Positions 36,817 to 45,862 of a stretch of DNA of 64,000 nt are shown here, piece after piece. The DNA comes from Dyella terrae. GTDB lineage: Bacteria; Pseudomonadota; Gammaproteobacteria; Xanthomonadales; Rhodanobacteraceae. The position numbers were made by a program, and so were the translations under genes. The first letter of the stretch is position 1; each line of letters starts with the position of its first letter. Below the pieces are notes generated by a model. That model was not told the DNA's origin and made no database searches. It saw only the letters and a program-made list of their open reading frames with translations. Where the stretch lies: NCBI RefSeq assembly GCF_022394535.1, contig NZ_CP089414.1:2232001-2296000 (forward strand), read 5' to 3'.

Positions 36817-38538
36817 ATGACATTGTCGCGACGCATACCGTGGGCGCCGGCGGCGCTGATCCTGCTGCTCATGGCGCCCAATCTGGCGCGCTTAGGCTGG
36901 GAGCATGGCCCCGTGGTCTGGGTCAGTGCAATGGTGGTACCGGTGTTCTTGCTGGCCGCGCTTTTTGCGATCTTTGGTCGCTGGCCCTGGATCGCCTGTC
37001 TGTTACTTGCTCCCTTGGCGGCGCTGGCACCGGCCGAACTCTTCTATGTACTCAAGTACCACCATCCGAGCGTCTACAACGTCCTCGGCACCATAGCGGC
37101 CACCAACACCGCCGAAACCATTGGCTATTTCGGCATGCTGCTCGTTCCCGTCGCGCTATGCATGCTTGCTGCACTCGCATTGGCCGTGGTTGCTGCCATC
37201 CAAAGCTATCGACGCCAATGGCAGTGGCTTGGGTCCGTTCGCAACTGCATATTGCTCCTTTCGCTCGGGCTGCCTGCTGCGTTGTTTCTGTCCGGTGCAC
37301 TGAAGCCGGGAAGCACTCGCCTGCAGGAGCGGGCCGAGCAGGGCTGGCAGGCTTTCCAGTCCCTCACGCCGACGGTGGAACCCGGCTATCCATTCGGTGC
37401 GATCGTTCGATTCGTGAAGTTTCGCCAGGATTGGGCATACGTTGCCGACTCAAGAGATCGACTGAAGGATTTTCGCTTCCATGCCGCACCCACGTCACGC
37501 ACGACGCAAAGGCAGATCTATGTGCTGGTCATTGGCGAGAGCAGCTCACGGAGTCACTGGTCGCTGTTCGGTTATGAACGCCCGACCAACCCTGAACTCA
37601 CGAAGCTGAGCCACGTCCTCCCTGTAACGAACATGCTCACCTCCTACGCAGCGACGCAGGAGGCCGTGCCCATCATTCTCACGCGCAAGCCTGTCACGAG
37701 TTTCCACGAGCTGGCGCAGGAGCCCACTATCCTCAAGGCCATGGCGGAAGCCGGCTTCGATACTTGGTGGATATCCAATCAGGTGGCGGTCGGCAAATAC
37801 GAGTCGCCCGTGACCATCTATGCACTGGAGGCGAATCACACGGAGTACCTCAATCGTTCCACGTGGACATCCGACCAGAGCCTCGACGAAAAGCTCCTTC
37901 GCCCCCTGAGTCGGGCCATCGAGACGGGCACGAGCAACGAGTTCATCGTGCTGCACATGATGGGCAGCCATCTGCGCTATGACCTTCGCTACCCAGCTGA
38001 CTTGGGCCAGTTTCACCCAACGCTGTCTGATCCACGTCCGAGCGGTGAACCAGACAACCGTAATATCAATAGTTACGACAACACCATCCTCTATACCGAT
38101 CACGTCCTCGCACAGATCATCGGTATGCTGAAGAACAGCGGGGCGGTGACGGCACTCTGGTATGAGTCGGACCACGGCGAAGCCTTGGCCAGCCCGTCCT
38201 GCGATTACTCAGGCCATGGTTATGGCACCCGCGACGAGTTCCAGATTCCTGTCGTTTTCTGGTATTCGGATGCTTATGCCGAGACATTCCAGGATCACAT
38301 CGACAACTTGTCACGCAATGCGCGTCAGCCGACCATCAGCGCCAATACGTTTGAATCGCTGATCGATATGGCCGACATTACCTTCCCCGGCCACGACCCG
38401 ACGATGAGCGTTTTCAGCGCACAATGGGCATGGCGGCCCCGCATCGTGCATTCGGGCTGGGAGCTTGACTACGACAAGGCACAATTCAGTCCAAAATGTA
38501 ACCTCGTCGAACCGATCGGATCCACCAGCGGCAAATGA
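36817..38538 (+). CDS. Phosphoethanolamine transferase-like membrane sulfatase-fold protein (EptA/CptA type)
   Basis: About 573 residues. An N-terminal domain of five membrane helices is followed by a periplasmic alkaline-phosphatase-superfamily domain. The nucleophile region is LVIGESSSRSHWSLFGYERP, with a Ser where EptA has Thr, and the metal sites are in WYESDHGEAL and SGHGYGTRDEFQIP. Such enzymes move phosphoethanolamine from phosphatidylethanolamine to lipid A, core sugars or proteins. The ATG at 36817 (GAG 10 bases upstream) is preferred over TTG 36802. Its end overlaps coaE by 4 bases, placing it inside the pilD-coaE operon. Confidence 0.82.
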   Translation: MTLSRRIPWAPAALILLLMAPNLARLGWEHGPVVWVSAMVVPVFLLAALFAIFGRWPWIACLLLAPLAALAPAELFYVLKYHHPSVYNVLGTIAATNTAETIGYFGMLLVPVALCMLAALALAVVAAIQSYRRQWQWLGSVRNCILLLSLGLPAALFLSGALKPGSTRLQERAEQGWQAFQSLTPTVEPGYPFGAIVRFVKFRQDWAYVADSRDRLKDFRFHAAPTSRTTQRQIYVLVIGESSSRSHWSLFGYERPTNPELTKLSHVLPVTNMLTSYAATQEAVPIILTRKPVTSFHELAQEPTILKAMAEAGFDTWWISNQVAVGKYESPVTIYALEANHTEYLNRSTWTSDQSLDEKLLRPLSRAIETGTSNEFIVLHMMGSHLRYDLRYPADLGQFHPTLSDPRPSGEPDNRNINSYDNTILYTDHVLAQIIGMLKNSGAVTALWYESDHGEALASPSCDYSGHGYGTRDEFQIPVVFWYSDAYAETFQDHIDNLSRNARQPTISANTFESLIDMADITFPGHDPTMSVFSAQWAWRPRIVHSGWELDYDKAQFSPKCNLVEPIGSTSGK

Positions 38539-39167
38539 GCGAGGTGCTTACACATAGGCATGGCTTCGTGGTGGCCCTGACCGGCGGCATCGCCGCAGGG
38601 AAGAGCTCGGTGTCGCGATGCTTCGAGACGCTGGGAATCCATGTCTATGACGCCGACGTCGCGGCAAGGGAAGTCGTCGCGCCAGACTCCGCAGGCCTCG
38701 CTGCGATCGTGGCCCATTTTGGTATCAGTGTGCTGAATGCCCAGAACCAGCTCGACCGGGCGGTGATGCGCGAACGTATCTTCGGCAACGAAGCGGAACG
38801 GCGTACGCTCGAAGCTATCACGCATCCCCGCGTGCGCCGCTGGTTGCACGATCGCGTCATGGCTGACCGCGGCCCGTACTGCCTACTCGCCATCCCGTTG
38901 TTCGCTGAAAACCATGAGCACTATCGCTGGGTGGATCGCGTCCTTGTGGTCGACGCCCCCGAATCACTGCAACTGCAACGCCTCATGCAACGCGATGGCA
39001 TCGACGAAGCACTGGCGCGACGCATGATCGAACGCCAGGCGCGGCGCGAGCATCGGCTCTCACTGGCCCACGACGTGATCGAAAACGGCGGCGACGAAGC
39101 CGCGCTCGACCAGGCCGTGGCGGAGTTGCATGCGCGCTATCTGTCGCTCGCACAAGCGAAGCACTGA
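38535..39167 (+). CDS. coaE: Dephospho-CoA kinase CoaE
   Basis: A 210-residue kinase for the last step of CoA synthesis. The P-loop is LTGGIAAGKSSVS, followed by the CoA-binding DADVAAREVVAP, the ITHPRVRRWL segment and the lid Arg-rich ARRMIERQARREHRL. The start overlaps the upstream gene (ATGA). The pilBCD-coaE association is common in Gammaproteobacteria. It converges with the Nudix gene with 4 bases between them. Confidence 0.95.
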   Translation: MSEVLTHRHGFVVALTGGIAAGKSSVSRCFETLGIHVYDADVAAREVVAPDSAGLAAIVAHFGISVLNAQNQLDRAVMRERIFGNEAERRTLEAITHPRVRRWLHDRVMADRGPYCLLAIPLFAENHEHYRWVDRVLVVDAPESLQLQRLMQRDGIDEALARRMIERQARREHRLSLAHDVIENGGDEAALDQAVAELHARYLSLAQAKH

Positions 39168-39171
39168 GCGC

Positions 39172-40125
39172 TCACCAAAAGCCGCGAATACCTGCCACGC
39201 CCTGCCCGCCAGCCTGCTGGGCCGTGTCAATCTGCGCCGAACTCATGCCGCCGAGTGCGTAAACCGGCAAGGCTGATTCATCGACCAGCACCTCGAACCT
39301 CGCCCAACCCATCGGCGCGGCGTCTGGGTGCGTCGTCGTCGAAGCGACGGGCGACAAGGTGGCGAAGTCAGCCACACCCAGTGCCCGACGCAGATCATCC
39401 GCGTGATGGCAGCTCGCACCAATCCGCTGGGTGGGTGGCAACGGCCTCGCGTGGAACGTCGAGAGCTGCGCGGCCTTTAGCTGCAGGCCTACGCCCTCAC
39501 CTAACGCCAGCGCACCCTGGACGTCACCGCTCAACAGCAAATGCGTCCCTTGAGTGCGTGCCTCAGGCAGCAGCTCCGCCGCCAGCGCTCTCACCAGAGC
39601 CACCGGCCATTGGGGAAAACGCAGGAGGATCATCTGCTCGCCGGCAGCAATGGCGTGACGAACACGCTGCCGCCATTCGTCGCTTGCCGAGGGCGGCACA
39701 TCCGCCGTGATGGCGTACCGCGTAGGCAACTGGAGCGCGCGGAGGATATACCGATCCGCCGGCGCGAGCAGGTCCAGGTCAACCGCATGCGGGTCGCACC
39801 ACTGCAACGCCTGTCCATCCAGCGAAGCTGGCTCACCGCGCCACACACGCACGACGCGTGCATCCAACAGCAGCGAACGCTCGCCGTAGCGCCAAGGCAC
39901 ACGAATCAGCGATTCGCTGACGGTCGCCTCCACGCCGAGCTCTTCATGAAGTTCACGCACCAGCCCATCCGTTGGCGCCTCCCCGGCCTCCAGCTTTCCG
40001 CCGGGAAATTCCCGAAGGCCCGCCAGGTGCTTACCGGGCGGGCGCTGCGCTAGTAGTACGCGCCCCAGGGAATCGAGCATGACGCCGGCCATGACATGCA
40101 TGGCACCGGCCGTCGTAGCGATCAT
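39172..40125 (-). CDS. MutT-type Nudix hydrolase fused to thiamine-phosphate-synthase-like domain
   Basis: A 317-residue two-domain protein. Residues 8-135 are a MutT domain with a complete Nudix box (GGKLEAGEAPTDGLVRELHE plus ELGV), expected to clean 8-oxo-dGTP. Residues ~145-317 resemble ThiE, a TIM barrel ending in VYALGGMSSAQID and GVAGIRGFW; the ThiE part lacks much of the usual phosphate/pyrimidine motif order, and its activity is doubtful. The ATG at 40125 begins 12 bases after the folA stop, so it is the last gene of the lgt-thyA-folA operon. Confidence 0.85.
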   Translation of the reverse strand: MIATTAGAMHVMAGVMLDSLGRVLLAQRPPGKHLAGLREFPGGKLEAGEAPTDGLVRELHEELGVEATVSESLIRVPWRYGERSLLLDARVVRVWRGEPASLDGQALQWCDPHAVDLDLLAPADRYILRALQLPTRYAITADVPPSASDEWRQRVRHAIAAGEQMILLRFPQWPVALVRALAAELLPEARTQGTHLLLSGDVQGALALGEGVGLQLKAAQLSTFHARPLPPTQRIGASCHHADDLRRALGVADFATLSPVASTTTHPDAAPMGWARFEVLVDESALPVYALGGMSSAQIDTAQQAGGQGVAGIRGFW

Positions 40126-40137
40126 GCGTTGACTCGC

Positions 40138-40626
40138 TCAGGCGTTGCGGATGTATTCGACCATGTCGAAGTCGTAGGCGTGGCTGTCATCTTTCTTGTG
40201 ATGCACGCGAGAGACTTCGGTCCAGTCGCTGAAATGCACGCCCGGGAAGAACGTATCAGCCCCATCAACCGCTGCATTGACCCAGGTGAGATACAAGCGT
40301 CGCGCCTTGGGCAGGGCTTCGGTGTAGACCTCGCCGCCGCCGATCACCATCAGGCCCGTGCCACCCGCGCGTGCATAACCCTCGGCGAGCGAGCGCACCG
40401 TGACCTGTCCCGGGAATGGCGCCTCGTGTTTGCGGCTAAGCACCAGGTTGGTACGGTCAGGCAAGGGGCGACCGATGGCCACGGCCGTGTTGTAGCCCAT
40501 CAGCACGTACTTGCCGAGCGTAAGCTCCTTGAACCAGCGCAGGTCGTCCGGCAGGTGCCAGGGCAACTGGCCCTTTCGGCCAATGGCGAAGTTCTCATCC
40601 AGCGCGGCAATCAGCGAAATAGCCAT
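40138..40626 (-). CDS. folA: Dihydrofolate reductase
   Basis: A 162-residue DHFR: ISLIAALDENFAIGRKGQLPWHLPDDLRWFK holds the substrate Asp and the Met20-loop region, and GLMVIGGGEVYTEAL is the NADPH-binding part. It regenerates tetrahydrofolate used by ThyA, whose gene lies directly upstream on the same strand. The 154 bases to thyA contain no other gene. Confidence 0.95.
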   Translation of the reverse strand: MAISLIAALDENFAIGRKGQLPWHLPDDLRWFKELTLGKYVLMGYNTAVAIGRPLPDRTNLVLSRKHEAPFPGQVTVRSLAEGYARAGGTGLMVIGGGEVYTEALPKARRLYLTWVNAAVDGADTFFPGVHFSDWTEVSRVHHKKDDSHAYDFDMVEYIRNA

Positions 40627-40780
40627 GGAAATCCTTGAATCATCGACGGTATTGACTCCCGCGCCACCAGCCAGGGGCCGTCGCGCGGCGCCGATCTTAG
40701 CAGGATGCGTGAACCATCCCGCTCAAATGACACCCCCGGAGCCCACGCCTGACCGTCCGCGCTGACTCTAATCCGCTTTT

Positions 40781-41575
40781 TTACACCGCAACCGGGGCCT
40801 TGATGGCGCCGTAGGGCTCGTAACCCACGATAGCGATGTCCTCGTAGCGGAAATCGAAAATCGAGCGCACGTCAGGATTGAGCTGCAACCGTGGCAGCGG
40901 CCGTGGCTCGCGGGTCAGTTGCAAGCGCGCCTGCTCCACGTGGTTGTTGTAAAGGTGCGCATCACCCAGCGTGTGCACGAAATCACCCACGCCCAGATCA
41001 CACACCTGGGCGATCATGTGGGTCAGCAGCGCATAGCTGGCGATGTTGAAAGGCACACCAAGGAAGATGTCCGCGGAGCGCTGGTAAAGCTGGCAGCTGA
41101 GCTTGCCGCTGGCAACGTAGAACTGGAACAACGCATGGCACGGCATCAGCGCCATCTTCGGCAGCTCCCCGACATTCCACGCACTCACCACCAGCCGACG
41201 GGAATCCGGATTACGCCGGATCTCGTCCACTACCCAGCGGATCTGGTCTACCACGCCACCGTCGGCAGTGGGCCATGCACGCCACTGCTGCCCGTAGACC
41301 GGGCCGAGATCGCCATGCTCGTCAGCCCATTCATCCCAGATGCTGACGCCGTTGTCCTTGAGGTAGGCGATATTGGTGTCGCCCTGCAGGAACCAGATCA
41401 GCTCATGGATGATCGACCGCAAGTGCAGCTTCTTTGTTGTGACCAGCGGGAACCCTTCCGCCAGGTCAAAGCGCATCTGCCAGCCGAACACGCTACGCGT
41501 GCCCGTGCCAGTGCGGTCCGCCTTCTCCGCGCCGTGATCGAGCACGTGCTGCAGCAGGTCGAGATAGGCACGCAC
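40781..41575 (-). CDS. thyA: Thymidylate synthase
   Basis: A 264-residue ThyA of the short E. coli type. The nucleophile Cys is in [14 protein letters not shown], and [33 protein letters not shown] and [11 protein letters not shown] are family blocks. It makes dTMP from dUMP with methylene-THF. It starts 3 bases after the lgt stop, so the two are coupled. Confidence 0.97.
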   Translation of the reverse strand: MRAYLDLLQHVLDHGAEKADRTGTGTRSVFGWQMRFDLAEGFPLVTTKKLHLRSIIHELIWFLQGDTNIAYLKDNGVSIWDEWADEHGDLGPVYGQQWRAWPTADGGVVDQIRWVVDEIRRNPDSRRLVVSAWNVGELPKMALMPCHALFQFYVASGKLSCQLYQRSADIFLGVPFNIASYALLTHMIAQVCDLGVGDFVHTLGDAHLYNNHVEQARLQLTREPRPLPRLQLNPDVRSIFDFRYEDIAIVGYEPYGAIKAPVAV

Positions 41576-41578
41576 GGC

Positions 41579-42469
41579 TTACTCCTTGGTCGGTATCGAG
41601 ACGTTGTACAGGCGCATGGTCGGCGCCTTGCGCGACATGACCACCAACACCAACCCGATGACGATCAACGGCAACGACTGGATCTGGCCCATGGTCAGCC
41701 AGCCCCACGCGAGGTAACCCAGCTGCGGGTCGGGCACGCGCACGAACTCTACGCCGAAACGGAAACAGCCATACAACAATGCAAACAGGCCGGAAATCAG
41801 GTAACGCGGACGCGGCTTTAGCGACACGAGGAACAACACGGTGAACATCACCACGCCCTCGAGCAGCATTTCATAGAGCTGCGAAGGGTGGCGCGGCAAG
41901 CCGCCGAACTGGGCCAATGCCGCCTGCCACTGCGGATGCGTGGCGGCCCAATCCACGTCAGCCGAGCGGGCGTTCGGGAAAATCATTGCCCAGGGTACGG
42001 AGCCCGGCTTGCCCCACAGCTCGCCATTGATGAAGTTGCCCAGGCGACCCAGCCCCAGCCCGATTGGCACCAGCGGCGCAACGAAATCGACTGTGTCGAA
42101 AAAATGCATATGGTTACGGCGCGACCACCACAGGCCGGCGGTGAGCACGCCGAGCAACCCACCGTGGAAACTCATGCCGCCATCCCACACGCGGAAGAGC
42201 GCCAGCGGGTCTTGCCATATCCAATGGATGTCGGCGTAGAACAGCATGTACCAGATACGCCCGCCGATGATCACGCCCATCATCACGTAGAACGCCAGGT
42301 CACCCAGCGCATCGCGGGTCACTGGCAGGCGGCCGTGCTGGCGGCGGTACTCGGCAAACAGCCACGCACCGAGGAAGCCAGTCAGATACATCAGGCCATA
42401 CCAGTGAATCTGTAGCGGCCCCAGCTTGAAGGCGACGGGGTCGAAGGCAACGATAAAGGGCTGCGTCAT
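41579..42469 (-). CDS. lgt: Phosphatidylglycerol-prolipoprotein diacylglyceryl transferase Lgt
   Basis: A 296-residue inner-membrane enzyme that attaches diacylglycerol to lipoprotein cysteines. About seven membrane helices are present; the Lgt signature is [18 protein letters not shown], and HGGLLGVL and IHWYGLMY are conserved. The ATG at 42469 ([11 protein letters not shown]) is chosen over the longer frame to 42514 because it matches the family N-terminus. The lgt-thyA pairing is widespread in Proteobacteria. Confidence 0.95.
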   Translation of the reverse strand: MTQPFIVAFDPVAFKLGPLQIHWYGLMYLTGFLGAWLFAEYRRQHGRLPVTRDALGDLAFYVMMGVIIGGRIWYMLFYADIHWIWQDPLALFRVWDGGMSFHGGLLGVLTAGLWWSRRNHMHFFDTVDFVAPLVPIGLGLGRLGNFINGELWGKPGSVPWAMIFPNARSADVDWAATHPQWQAALAQFGGLPRHPSQLYEMLLEGVVMFTVLFLVSLKPRPRYLISGLFALLYGCFRFGVEFVRVPDPQLGYLAWGWLTMGQIQSLPLIVIGLVLVVMSRKAPTMRLYNVSIPTKE

Positions 42470-42822
42470 GGGCAAGCAGGTAGCGACAAAGCGCCAGTGT
42501 AGCGGGCCGCGCACTCCTTAGGGATCGTGGCTGCGATCACCCACGAAAGGAGGGCGATCGTCGCGAGTCATGCGCCTCAACTCACTTTTTTGGCGCGGTC
42601 CCGCCGCACCCTCCACACTAAAACCAACTATCACCTGACTGTTGCAGCAGGCTTGCACCTACACGTCACTTTGTTTTAACTTCGGGATTACATCGCCTGT
42701 CCCCCAAGCCCGGCGATGCCACGGCACGCACCCCTTCCCCAAGGCTGGTCGCGCCATCCCATATCCAGATGTCCAGCCCTCGCGAGCTGGCTGATGGCTA
42801 TTTTTTGTTCGGAGTTCCAACA
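42470..42822. other. Divergent intergenic region between lgt and a TonB receptor
   Basis: No gene is recognised. It is less GC-rich than its neighbours around 42590-42690 and must hold promoters for both genes. TTGCAC at 42653 with a weak -10-like TTAACT 17 bases on is the only candidate seen, with low support. The in-frame ATG at 42769 for the receptor is judged too far upstream of the signal peptide. Confidence 0.4.
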
Positions 42823-45708
42823 ATGAAGCAAAAGACACTGCTGGCTACTGCCATCGCCGCAGCGCTGGTGCTGCAGACGTGGTCGGTGGCCGCACAGGAT
42901 GCTGCCCCCGCCCAAGCTGATCAGTCCTCAGCCAAGAGCCTGGAAACCGTCACCGTCACCGGTTCGCGCATTCGTAGCGTGGACGTGGAGACCTCTCAGC
43001 CGGTCTTCACCATGGACAAGGCCGCCATCCAGGCGACCGGTCTGACCAACGTCAACGACATCCTTGCCCGCATGCCGTCCGCCGGCACGCCGGACATCAC
43101 CCCGCAGGACACGCTGTCCAACGGTGCTGACGTCGGTGGCCGCTACGTCAACATCCGCAACCTCGGTTCGCAGCGCACGCTGGTGCTGGTCAATGGTCGC
43201 CGCTGGAGCACCAGCCTGTCCGGCCTGACCGACCTGTCGACCATCCCGGTCTCGATGATTGAGCGCATTGACATCCTCAAGGATGGCGCCTCATCCATCT
43301 ACGGTTCCGACGCCATCGGCGGCGTGGTGAACATCATCACCCGCGAGAAGTTCGACGGCGCCGAAGCCAACGTCTACTACGGCCAGAACGGCAAGGGCGA
43401 CGGCGAGACGCAGAACTACGATTTCACTTGGGGCCACAGCACCGAGAAGAACTCGATCATCGTCGGCGCCTCCTACCAGAACGTCGACCCGATGTGGAAC
43501 AAGGAGCGTCCTGAGACCTCCTACGCCCAGGGTCCGCGTCACCCGACCGCTGGTCTGGGTCTGGGCCAGTACGGTCGCGTGGTCGATCCGACTACCGGTG
43601 ACCAGTACGTGATCAACCACGGTTCGACCGCCACCGGCGACCTGTCGAACTACCACCTGTACGATCCCACCAGCACGGCCGACAAGTACAACACGCAGCG
43701 GGATATGACCTTCCGCGCCGGCACCAAGCTGAAGAACCTGTACCTGCAGGATCGCTACAAGCTGACCGACAACATCACGCTGCATGGCGCTGCCAGCTAC
43801 AGCACCCGTGACACGTCCAGCCAGCTCTCCGGCTACCCGTTCCAGTCGGGTTCGGCTGCCACGCCGATCCTGATCAGCGGTCAGAACGCCTACAACCCGT
43901 TCCCGGGTGAGGACGCCGAATTCTTCCGCCGCACGGTGGAAATGCCCCGCGTCACGGACACGCAGTCCAAGCTGGCGCACATCGACCTGGGCGTCGATGG
44001 CTACTTCCAGTTCCTGAATCACGATTGGAGCTGGGACGCGGGCTTCACCTACGACGCCAACCACATCCGCATGCGCACCGCCGGCAATATCTACCTGCCG
44101 AATGCACGCGCGGCTCTGGGCCCGACGACCATGATCAACGGCCAGGTGGCTTGCGCCAGCGCCGCCGATCGCGCCGCCGGTTGCGTGCCGTGGAACATCC
44201 TCGCCGGTCCGGGCGGCACCCCGCAGTCGGTGCTGAACTACGTGAACTACGTGGGCACCGATCGCCAGGCCAGCTACACCTCCGACTGGAGCGCTAACGT
44301 CTCCGGTGGTCTGTTCGACCTGCCGGCTGGCACGGTGAGCCTGGCTGTGGGCGTGGAGCATCGCGGTGAGAAGGGCGACTTCCGCCCGGACGCTAACGAC
44401 GCTGCCGGCCTGACGTCCAACCTCGCCAGCGCCCCGACCTCCGGCGCATACAACACCAACGAAGCGTACGCCGAGCTCGACGTGCCGCTGTTGCGTGACC
44501 TGCCGGGTGCACAGGAGCTGGGCCTGAACGTCGCCAGCCGCTACTCGCACTACAGCAACTTCGGCAGCACCACGAACAACAAGTACAGCTTCCGCTGGCG
44601 TCCGTTCGCGGACCTGCTGGTCCGTGGTACCTGGGCTCAGGGCTTCCGTGCGCCGACCATCAGCGATCTGTACGGTGGCACCGGTCAGAGCTTCGAGACC
44701 TTCCTCGATCCGTGTGATTCCAAGTTCGGCGCTGCCGCCAGCAACTCCGCCGTGGCTCAGCGTTGCGCCGCCGCTGGCGTGCCGGCTGGCTACCGCCAGA
44801 TCGACCAGACCGGCGCCCAGATCACCAGCTCGGCTGGCGGTCAGACGCCGACGGCCTTCCTGTCCGGTTCGAACCCGAACCTGCAGCCGGAAACCTCGAT
44901 CACCCGTACGCTGGGCCTGGTCTACAGCCCGCATCAGGTCGAAGGCCTGGACTTCTCGGTTGATTACTACAACATCTACGTGAAGAACATCATCACCGGC
45001 GTCGATGCCAACGACATCGCCAACCTGTGCTATGTGCAGAACGATTCGTCGTACTGCAACCGCTTCACGCGCACCCCGGTCCCGACCTCCAACCTGGTGG
45101 CCGGTTCGATCAACAACCTCAACGAAAGCCTGACCAACCTCGGCACGCTGAAGACCGAAGGCTACGACGTCGGTATCCACTACCGTCTGCCGGAAACCTC
45201 GTTCGGTCGCTTCCGCATCGCTTCGGACAGCACCTACCTGACGAAGTACGAAACGGCCAGCGGCCCGGGCGCCACGCCGATCAACCACGTCGGCTACATG
45301 ACCAGCAACACCAGCCTCTTCGGTGAAGACGGCATGTACCGCCTGCGTTCCAACCTGCAGTTGGATTGGGATTACCGCGAGTTCGGCGCAAGCTGGACGG
45401 TCCGTTACTACTCGGGCCTGAAGGACAAGTGCTACACCGCTACGGTGGAGTGCAACATGCCGAACTACACGACCCCGGGCCTGGGTGGTTACGGCGTGAG
45501 CCAGAAGGGTTCGGTGGCGTTCAACGACGCGCAGATCCGCTACACGGCTCCGTGGAAGGGTACGTTCTCGGTCGGTGTGAACAACATCTTCAACAAGAAG
45601 GGTCCGTACTACTACGCGGTCACGACCTCGGGCACCGGCAGCTCGCCGTACAACCCGGCGTTCGACATCGACCGTTACTGGTACGTGTCGTACAACCAGA
45701 AGTTCTAA
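42823..45708 (+). CDS. TonB-dependent outer-membrane receptor (Xanthomonas type)
   Basis: A 961-residue outer-membrane receptor. The signal peptide ends near AQDAAPAQ, a TonB box ETVTVTG follows, then the plug domain (GRYVNIRNLGSQRTLVLVNG, IERIDILKDGASSIYGSDAI, GGVVNIIT) and a 22-strand barrel ending in the aromatic-terminal WYVSYNQKF. The ligand cannot be told; relatives import plant carbohydrates, peptides or siderophores. The gene uses a narrow set of codons (CTG, GGT, CGT and AAG preferred) more strongly than its neighbours, suggesting high expression. The ATG at 42823 begins MKQKTLLATAIAAAL. Confidence 0.93.
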   Translation: MKQKTLLATAIAAALVLQTWSVAAQDAAPAQADQSSAKSLETVTVTGSRIRSVDVETSQPVFTMDKAAIQATGLTNVNDILARMPSAGTPDITPQDTLSNGADVGGRYVNIRNLGSQRTLVLVNGRRWSTSLSGLTDLSTIPVSMIERIDILKDGASSIYGSDAIGGVVNIITREKFDGAEANVYYGQNGKGDGETQNYDFTWGHSTEKNSIIVGASYQNVDPMWNKERPETSYAQGPRHPTAGLGLGQYGRVVDPTTGDQYVINHGSTATGDLSNYHLYDPTSTADKYNTQRDMTFRAGTKLKNLYLQDRYKLTDNITLHGAASYSTRDTSSQLSGYPFQSGSAATPILISGQNAYNPFPGEDAEFFRRTVEMPRVTDTQSKLAHIDLGVDGYFQFLNHDWSWDAGFTYDANHIRMRTAGNIYLPNARAALGPTTMINGQVACASAADRAAGCVPWNILAGPGGTPQSVLNYVNYVGTDRQASYTSDWSANVSGGLFDLPAGTVSLAVGVEHRGEKGDFRPDANDAAGLTSNLASAPTSGAYNTNEAYAELDVPLLRDLPGAQELGLNVASRYSHYSNFGSTTNNKYSFRWRPFADLLVRGTWAQGFRAPTISDLYGGTGQSFETFLDPCDSKFGAAASNSAVAQRCAAAGVPAGYRQIDQTGAQITSSAGGQTPTAFLSGSNPNLQPETSITRTLGLVYSPHQVEGLDFSVDYYNIYVKNIITGVDANDIANLCYVQNDSSYCNRFTRTPVPTSNLVAGSINNLNESLTNLGTLKTEGYDVGIHYRLPETSFGRFRIASDSTYLTKYETASGPGATPINHVGYMTSNTSLFGEDGMYRLRSNLQLDWDYREFGASWTVRYYSGLKDKCYTATVECNMPNYTTPGLGGYGVSQKGSVAFNDAQIRYTAPWKGTFSVGVNNIFNKKGPYYYAVTTSGTGSSPYNPAFDIDRYWYVSYNQKF

Positions 45709-45731
45709 GCTCGAAAGAGTGCAGTACTTCG

Positions 45732-45761
45732 AAAAGGCGGGCCTTCGGGCCCGCCTTTTTT
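45732..45761 (+). terminator. Rho-independent terminator after the TonB receptor
   Basis: Arms AAAAGGCGGGCC (45732-45743) and GGCCCGCCTTTT (45748-45759) around a TTCG tetraloop, followed by further T's. Confidence 0.93.
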
Positions 45762-45862
45762 CTTGGCAGCGAGAATGTCCCGTGTCGTGCGATTAGCTGG
45801 CAGAACCCAGAATGGGTACACGCTGCGACACAGACGTCTTTTTTTGCCAAAGCACGGCCCAA

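Noticed and set aside
43291..45288. 665-codon open frame antisense to the TonB receptor
   Set aside because: It mirrors the strong codon bias of the receptor; composition is Val/Gly/Arg-rich without motifs. A high-GC shadow frame.
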